A stretch of 64,000 nucleotides of DNA from JAHJKV01 sp963678135. GTDB lineage: Bacteria > Desulfobacterota > Desulfovibrionia > Desulfovibrionales > Desulfovibrionaceae. A program made the position numbers and the translations under genes. The DNA lies in contig OY782667.1 of assembly GCA_963678135.1 (NCBI GenBank), positions 868,001 through 932,000 of the forward strand, in the 5' to 3' direction. The notes beneath the pieces were generated by a model, which did not search any database, was not told the origin of the DNA, and saw only the letters and a program-made list of their open reading frames with translations. Of this stretch, positions 59,668-64,000 are shown in pieces. The number at the start of each line of letters is the position of its first letter. The first letter of the stretch is position 1.

Positions 59668-60363
59668 TCATTCAGCGTCTTCCGCATCTCCAAGCGAAAC
59701 CGCTTCATCGTGCTGTATATAGTAAAGCACTTCAAAATCTTGATCCAAAAAAGCGACCAAAGAACCAATGTCATAATCCCCAAGGCTTTCCAAACGAATA
59801 TACACATGCCTATACCCGGCCTTTTCATAATCATGCGAAGTCAGGACACTGCTGAAATGCACCTGCTGTTCGCGTAAAAGCGCAAGGAGGTCGGATAAAG
59901 GGCCGGGCTTGGCTTGTAAGCGAATAGCCAGCTGTATTCCGCCACGCGCCAGACCAGTTGCTGAACAGAGAAACTTAAAAACATCCACTTCGGTAATAAT
60001 GCCGACCAAGCGCAAATCCTTTTCCACCACAGGCAAGGCACCTATTTTGTTTTTTGCTAAAATATCTGCCACCTTATCCATGGCTTGCTGCGGAGAAACA
60101 GTGATGGGATCAAGGGTCATAATATCGCCAACAGTGAGAGCCATAAGGTTTTTGCCTTCGGCAGAGGCTGCTTCTGGCAGAAATTTTGAGGGAAAGGCAT
60201 CTCGGATGTCTCGGTCTGAAACAATTCCTGCAAGCGTTCCTTGTGCACTGAGAACTGGAAATTGCCGTACCTTTTGAGTCCGCATGACCTCGGCTGCGTT
60301 CAGCACGGAAGTTTCAGTTCCCAAGGTCATTGGCTTTTTGCTCATCCATTCTTTGACGATCAT
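59668..60363 (-). CDS. CBS-CBS-ACT domain protein, AcuB-like
   Basis: A 231-residue cytoplasmic protein. CBS1 spans about 5-60 (MSKKPMTLGTETSVLNAAEV), CBS2 about 78-135 (DIMTLDPITVSPQQAMDKVA), and an ACT-like domain about 145-215 (IRLQAKPGPLSDLLALLREQ). The layout matches AcuB-type proteins and the product at 19839-20477. It is probably an adenylate-binding regulator; the partner is not known. The ribosome site is AAGGAGATAAGC. A 16-bp tandem array lies 60 bases upstream. Confidence 0.87.
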   Translation of the reverse strand: MIVKEWMSKKPMTLGTETSVLNAAEVMRTQKVRQFPVLSAQGTLAGIVSDRDIRDAFPSKFLPEAASAEGKNLMALTVGDIMTLDPITVSPQQAMDKVADILAKNKIGALPVVEKDLRLVGIITEVDVFKFLCSATGLARGGIQLAIRLQAKPGPLSDLLALLREQQVHFSSVLTSHDYEKAGYRHVYIRLESLGDYDIGSLVAFLDQDFEVLYYIQHDEAVSLGDAEDAE

Positions 60364-60422
60364 GCTTATCTCCTTGTCTCAGGCACACGATTAAATTTTT
60401 GGGCTTACGCCAGATATTTTGC

Positions 60423-60551
60423 TACCCAGATGCTGTGTTACCCAGATGCTGTGTTACACCAGATGCTGTGTTACACCAGATGCTGTGTTACACCAGATGC
60501 TGTGTTATCCAGATGCTGTGTTACCCAGATGCTGTGTTACCCAGATGTTGT
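60423..60551. repeat. Eight-copy 16/17-bp tandem array upstream of the CBS-ACT gene
   Basis: TACCCAGATGCTGTGT recurs eight times, three copies with one extra base (TACACCAGATGCTGTGT). It lies 60 bases upstream of the divergent start at 60363, so it forms part of that gene's promoter region. Confidence 0.92.
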
Positions 60552-60593
60552 GTTAAGTATCCTAGAATGGCAAGAACTGGCAAGCTCCTGCAT

Positions 60594-61011
60594 AGGGCAA
60601 ATGCGTATAAGTTTTAGGCTAAATATTTCCCGCCCATTCTATTGATCCCCCTTCCTGTCATCCTGAGTGTGAGCCATAAAATCGAGCATTAGTACTGCCT
60701 CTTTTCTTGTCATCCTGCGCGTGAGTCGCAGGATCCAGTTCTTCATTCTTATCTTCTTCTTTTTCTTGTCTTCTTTTTTCTTCTTTGCTGCTTCTCGTAC
60801 AGAGGCAAGTCCCTATAATCTGGCTCTGCTGGATTCTGCGACTGCGCGCAGAATGACGGAGATGGATGTACTACCGCACTGTGCAACGCACTGGACTTTC
60901 ACGACTGCGCGCAGAATGACAAGCAAGAGAGGCATAACAATGAGGGTATCGGATACTCCTGAATTTGTTTTAAACTAAGTGTTCGCTTTGAAATTTATAT
61001 GCGTTTACCCT
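60594..61011. mobile_element. Second complete copy of the MITE-like element
   Basis: Left end AGGGCAAATGCGTATAAGTT (60594) and right end AAATTTATATGCGTTTACCC T (to 61011) are imperfect inverted copies. The interior follows the order of 21399-21879: CCCGCCCATTCTATTG, R1 arm at 60709-60738, pyrimidine-rich spacer, GGCTCTGCTGGATTCTGCGA, GGATGTACTACCGCACTGTG, GGTATCGGATACTCCTGAAT and TAAGTGTTCGCTTTG. It is about 60 bases shorter, mainly by lacking the internal GACAAGAAGGGG array. Confidence 0.8.
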
Positions 61012-61026
61012 GATAGGGCAAAGCGC

Positions 61027-61092
61027 GCTGGTTTCGACAGGCTCAACCAGCTTTGAAATGCAAAACTAGCTCGCTGAGCCTGCCGAAGCGAG
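61027..61092. repeat. R3 dispersed repeat
   Basis: GCTGGTTTCGACAGGCTCAA to GCTGAGCCTGCCGAAGCGAG. Inverted halves surround a short centre containing TTTGAAATGCAAAAC. The same layout is seen at 14744, 42634 and 59592. Confidence 0.8.
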
Positions 61093-61294
61093 AACAAAGG
61101 GAACTGAACTTCTGCGTGTAAATCGTGAAAGTGCAGCTCCTTTTGCTGCTTGCCTCAGTGCATGAAAATATATAATAAAATACAGAGAAAAATTTGTTGC
61201 AGAAAATTTGTTGCAGTGCAAAAGACATCCTGCGACCTCAAAAATATATACTATGAGCTCAAAACCTAGGGGCGAGACAGAAGTGCCTGAGACA

Positions 61295-61909
61295 ATGAAA
61301 AAGCAAATAGTGCTTGCCACGCGCAATGCAGGAAAAATACGCGAATTTTCTGCTTTGCTAAAACAATTTGATATTGTGGTGCATGGCTTGGATCAATATC
61401 CGGAGATCGGCGATATTCCTGAAACAGGCGAGACCTTTGCAGAAAACGCACACATCAAAGCTCAGGCCGTGAGCCAAGCCACCGGTCTTGTGGCCTTGGC
61501 CGATGATTCAGGCTTGTGTGTGGATGCTTTAGGCGGTGCGCCCGGGGTATTTTCCGCACGCTACTGCGCCACAGCAACGCAAAAAGCAAGCACCGAGGGC
61601 AATAATCAAAAGCTGCTCCAAGAACTTCAGGGTATTCCAAATGCCAAGCGAACCGCTCGCTTTGTGTGCTGTATAGTGGCCATGGCACCTTCTGGCCGAT
61701 CTATTCAAGCACAGGGAGAATGGGAAGGGCGCATTGCCGAGGCCGTGCAAGGCAATAACGGTTTTGGCTATGATCCTTTATTTTTTGATCCTGAACTTGG
61801 AACAACTTCTGCTTGCCTTGCTCCGGAAGTAAAGAATGCTCGTTCACATCGGGGCAAAGCCCTTGCCTCACTTGTAGAGCAATGGGCAGATTTTTGGGCC
61901 ACGCTTTGA
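61295..61909 (+). CDS. rdgB: RdgB/HAM1 non-canonical purine NTP pyrophosphatase
   Basis: Hydrolyses XTP, ITP and dITP to monophosphates, keeping them out of nucleic acids. The family opening KKQIVLATRNAGKIREFSAL is followed by GETFAENAHIKAQAV, the catalytic ADDSGLCVDALGGAPGVFSARY and GNNGFGYDPLFFDPELG. I chose ATG 61295 (204 residues) from family length and the KKQIVLATRN start; ATG 61253 would add 14 residues. It lies 30 bases upstream of glmS and is probably co-transcribed. Confidence 0.94.
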   Translation: MKKQIVLATRNAGKIREFSALLKQFDIVVHGLDQYPEIGDIPETGETFAENAHIKAQAVSQATGLVALADDSGLCVDALGGAPGVFSARYCATATQKASTEGNNQKLLQELQGIPNAKRTARFVCCIVAMAPSGRSIQAQGEWEGRIAEAVQGNNGFGYDPLFFDPELGTTSACLAPEVKNARSHRGKALASLVEQWADFWATL

Positions 61910-61939
61910 GCATAGAATTAAGTACACGGAGAAAAAGAT

Positions 61940-63766
61940 ATGTGCGGTATTATTGGCTATAGCGGACACAGACCAGCGGTTCCTTTACTTGTTGAGGGGC
62001 TTCGCAGTTTGGAATATCGTGGCTATGATTCAGCCGGAGTGGGCTTTGTACAAGCCAAGCAAGTGAGAAGCCTTCGCGCTTCAGGGAAACTTGCAGAGCT
62101 GGAAAAAAAACTTTCCGGCCACGACAGCTCTACTGCGCTTTTTGGAATAGGGCATACTCGCTGGGCAACGCATGGTGAACCCAATGAAATAAATGCCCAC
62201 CCCCATGCAGATAATTCAGGAAAATTGCTGATGATCCATAACGGGATCATTGAAAATTATCAGGAAATACGCAGTGAACTTACTGCAAAAGGCTATACTT
62301 TTTATTCAGAAACAGACACCGAGTGCCTGCTGAACTTGATCTCCTTGTATCTGAATGAACACGGGGAAACACTCAAAGCACTGTCCTTGGCACTTGCAAG
62401 GGTAAGCGGTACATATTCTATTGTTTTGCTCAATCAAGATGAACCTGGCACACTGTACGCAGCACGGGTCTCCTCGCCACTTTTACTGGGCATAGGCACG
62501 GGGGAAAATTTCATTGCTTCAGATATTCCTGCCTTTTTACCGTACACGCGCAAAGTGGTTTTTTTAGAAGATAATGAATTGGTCAAAATCACTGCCACGC
62601 ATTGGGAAGTACGGCGCGCAGATACTCTGGAACGCATCGAGAAAGAGGAGCATACTATTGCTTGGGATGTTCAATCCGCGCAAAAAGGCGGTTATAAGCA
62701 TTTTATGCTCAAAGAGATATTTGAACAGCCCAAAGTCATTGCAGACTGCCTTGCAGGGCGTCTCAGCGCAAATTCCGAGGCAATCCAGCTGCCGGGGCTT
62801 GATGCTTTGGCACAAGCACCAAGTCATGTCCATATCGTCGCTTGTGGCACTTCGTATCATGCTGGGCTTTGGGGCAAGTATATTTTAGAAAAATGGGCGC
62901 ATATACCAGTCCAAGTCGAAATTGCTTCAGAGTTTCGCTACCGCCAGCCAGTTTTTAATGCAGAGACCTTAGTCATTGCCATCAGCCAGTCTGGCGAAAC
63001 AATGGATACTTTGGCAGGATTGCGCCTTGCTCAGAAGCAAAAACAAGAAGTGCTGGGGCTGTGCAATGTTGTTGGCTCTTCCCTTGCCAGAGAAGCAGAC
63101 CATGTTATGTACACGCAGGCCGGACCTGAAATATCGGTTGCCTCGACCAAAGCCATGTGTTCGCAGCTTACGGCACTGCTTATTCTTGCCTTATTTTGGG
63201 GCAAGCAGCGTGGTACTGTGAGCCAAGCTGAGTATTCTGACACAGTGCAAGGCCTGCACACTTTGAGCAAAGATTTAGAGCAAGCCTTGCCTCATATGCG
63301 CGAAACAGCCAAAACATTAGCCCGAAGCTATGCCAAGGCTCAAAGTTGTCTCTACCTTGGGCGTGGCTTGCAATTTCCTTTGGCTTTAGAGGGCGCGCTG
63401 AAGCTCAAGGAGCTTTCCTATATTCATGCCGAGGGCTACGCAGCAGGCGAGATGAAACATGGCCCGATTGCCCTTATTGACCCTCATTTTCCAACCATTG
63501 CTATCGCTCTTGATGATGCACTTTTCCCAAAAGTGAAGTCCAATCTTGTGGAAGTACAGGCACGCTCCGGCCCTGTGCTTGCTCTGAGCAATCCGGGCAT
63601 GAGCCTTGATGTTAATGATGTATGGGAAATTCCCCGTGCCTATGGTGCGCTGTCTACTTTTATGGTGCTGCCAGCTTTGCAACTCTTTGCCTATGAAGTC
63701 GCAGATTATCTCGGCAAAGACGTGGATCAACCTCGGAACTTAGCCAAAAGTGTAACCGTGGAGTAA
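61940..63766 (+). CDS. glmS: Glutamine-fructose-6-phosphate aminotransferase GlmS
   Basis: Makes glucosamine 6-phosphate for peptidoglycan and lipopolysaccharide. The class II glutaminase starts MCGIIGYSGHRPAVPLL with nucleophile Cys2. Two SIS domains follow at about 290-425 (CGTSYHAGLWGKYI, SQSGETMDTLAGLR) and 460-600, ending DQPRNLAKSVTVE. Length (608) is standard and all active-site blocks are present. The ribosome site is ACGGAG. No glmS ribozyme is visible in the 30-base gap before it. Confidence 0.97.
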   Translation: MCGIIGYSGHRPAVPLLVEGLRSLEYRGYDSAGVGFVQAKQVRSLRASGKLAELEKKLSGHDSSTALFGIGHTRWATHGEPNEINAHPHADNSGKLLMIHNGIIENYQEIRSELTAKGYTFYSETDTECLLNLISLYLNEHGETLKALSLALARVSGTYSIVLLNQDEPGTLYAARVSSPLLLGIGTGENFIASDIPAFLPYTRKVVFLEDNELVKITATHWEVRRADTLERIEKEEHTIAWDVQSAQKGGYKHFMLKEIFEQPKVIADCLAGRLSANSEAIQLPGLDALAQAPSHVHIVACGTSYHAGLWGKYILEKWAHIPVQVEIASEFRYRQPVFNAETLVIAISQSGETMDTLAGLRLAQKQKQEVLGLCNVVGSSLAREADHVMYTQAGPEISVASTKAMCSQLTALLILALFWGKQRGTVSQAEYSDTVQGLHTLSKDLEQALPHMRETAKTLARSYAKAQSCLYLGRGLQFPLALEGALKLKELSYIHAEGYAAGEMKHGPIALIDPHFPTIAIALDDALFPKVKSNLVEVQARSGPVLALSNPGMSLDVNDVWEIPRAYGALSTFMVLPALQLFAYEVADYLGKDVDQPRNLAKSVTVE

Positions 63767-63780
63767 AGTGGGGAGTTTTG

Positions 63781-64000
63781 TTACCTAAAATGCTTAAGAA
63801 ACGGGCTTTTGGGGGTCAGGATGATTGAAGTGTTGTCCTGCAAACTTTGTTCGTAGGCTTCTAAGCTGCGCTTAAATTCATAGAAATCAGGGGAACGCTC
63901 AAAGGCATCTGCGTATATTTTTGTGGCTTGTGCGTCGCCTTCGCCTCGAATAATCTCGGAGTCCTTACGAGCAGTTGCTAAAAGAACAGCTCGTTCTTTT
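63781..64000 (-). CDS. hflC: HflC C-terminus, partial
   Basis: The window ends inside this gene. The last 72 codons read VLLATARKDSEIIRGEGDAQ, then ATKIYADAFERSPDFYEFKR and SLEAYEQSLQDNTSIILTP, a close match to the C-terminal part of HflC. HflC is a stomatin/prohibitin-family membrane protein that modulates the FtsH protease together with HflK. The stop is at 63781-63783, converging with glmS over a 14-base gap. Confidence 0.93.
   Translation of the reverse strand, partial: KERAVLLATARKDSEIIRGEGDAQATKIYADAFERSPDFYEFKRSLEAYEQSLQDNTSIILTPKSPFLKHFR

Noticed and set aside
61910..61939. glmS ribozyme upstream of glmS
   Set aside because: The gap between rdgB and glmS is only 30 bases, too short for the ribozyme core.

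Overview
The window comes from a dissimilatory sulfate- or sulfite-reducing bacterium, most likely a Desulfovibrionaceae member of moderate G+C. The strongest evidence is a complete dsrMKJOP operon (37141-42261) preceded by an RsbRD-type gene. Conserved small genes that I associate with Desulfovibrio (for example 22041-22325) fit this. No ribosomal RNA, prophage or CRISPR array is present.

Layout. 1-600: start of a probable phenylacetate-CoA-ligase-like gene, then tRNA-Lys and tRNA-Glu. 1638-8987: housekeeping genes (rlmH, a phosphoesterase, 5-formyl-THF cyclo-ligase, pgeF, rimO, rlmB, a LysM lytic transglycosylase). 9041-10400: two unrelated broken IS3-family remnants. 10412-19808: murJ, a TrmN6-like methyltransferase, small genes, htrA-azlC-azlD, hicBA and phosphofructokinase. 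19839-26933: CBS-ACT protein, a signal-peptide gene broken by an in-frame TGA, a HAD phosphatase, a cell-wall amidase, a CheX-like protein and ppnN. 27570-32929: a VCBS-repeat periplasmic protein, a pseudouridine synthase and hslVU. 33108-36190: an accessory locus of gene fragments, a lipoprotein, a membrane protein and a possible polymorphic-toxin-like protein. 36560-42261: the dsr locus. 43274-59164: one gene for a 5296-residue RTX giant. 59668-64000: CBS-ACT protein, rdgB, glmS and the end of hflC.

The intergenic DNA is the most unusual part. Nearly every gap holds copies of three dispersed repeat families. R1 is a hairpin around TCCTGCGACTTACGCGCAGGA. R2 is a hairpin around CCCCTCCGCGGAGGGG joined to GACGGGGTGGTT. 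R3 is built on GCTGAGCCTGTCGAA. R1 arms lie inside a larger MITE-like element with about 21-bp terminal inverted repeats. Two copies look end-to-end complete (21399-21879 and 60594-61011) and several are partial. Short-period tandem arrays (16-20 bp) sit beside several genes.

How the genes fit together: DsrMKJOP links the menaquinone pool and the periplasm to cytoplasmic sulfite reduction. HslVU and HtrA handle protein quality control in the cytoplasm and periplasm. MurJ, the lytic transglycosylase, the amidase, GlmS and PgeF serve the cell wall. The RTX giant, with a FecR-like head, a Glu/Ala/Gln stalk, very long calcium-binding arrays and a tryptophan-rich helical region, is probably a type I-secreted adhesin or surface protein. 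Its promoter region carries a G8 tract and a 10-bp inverted repeat, so variable expression is plausible.
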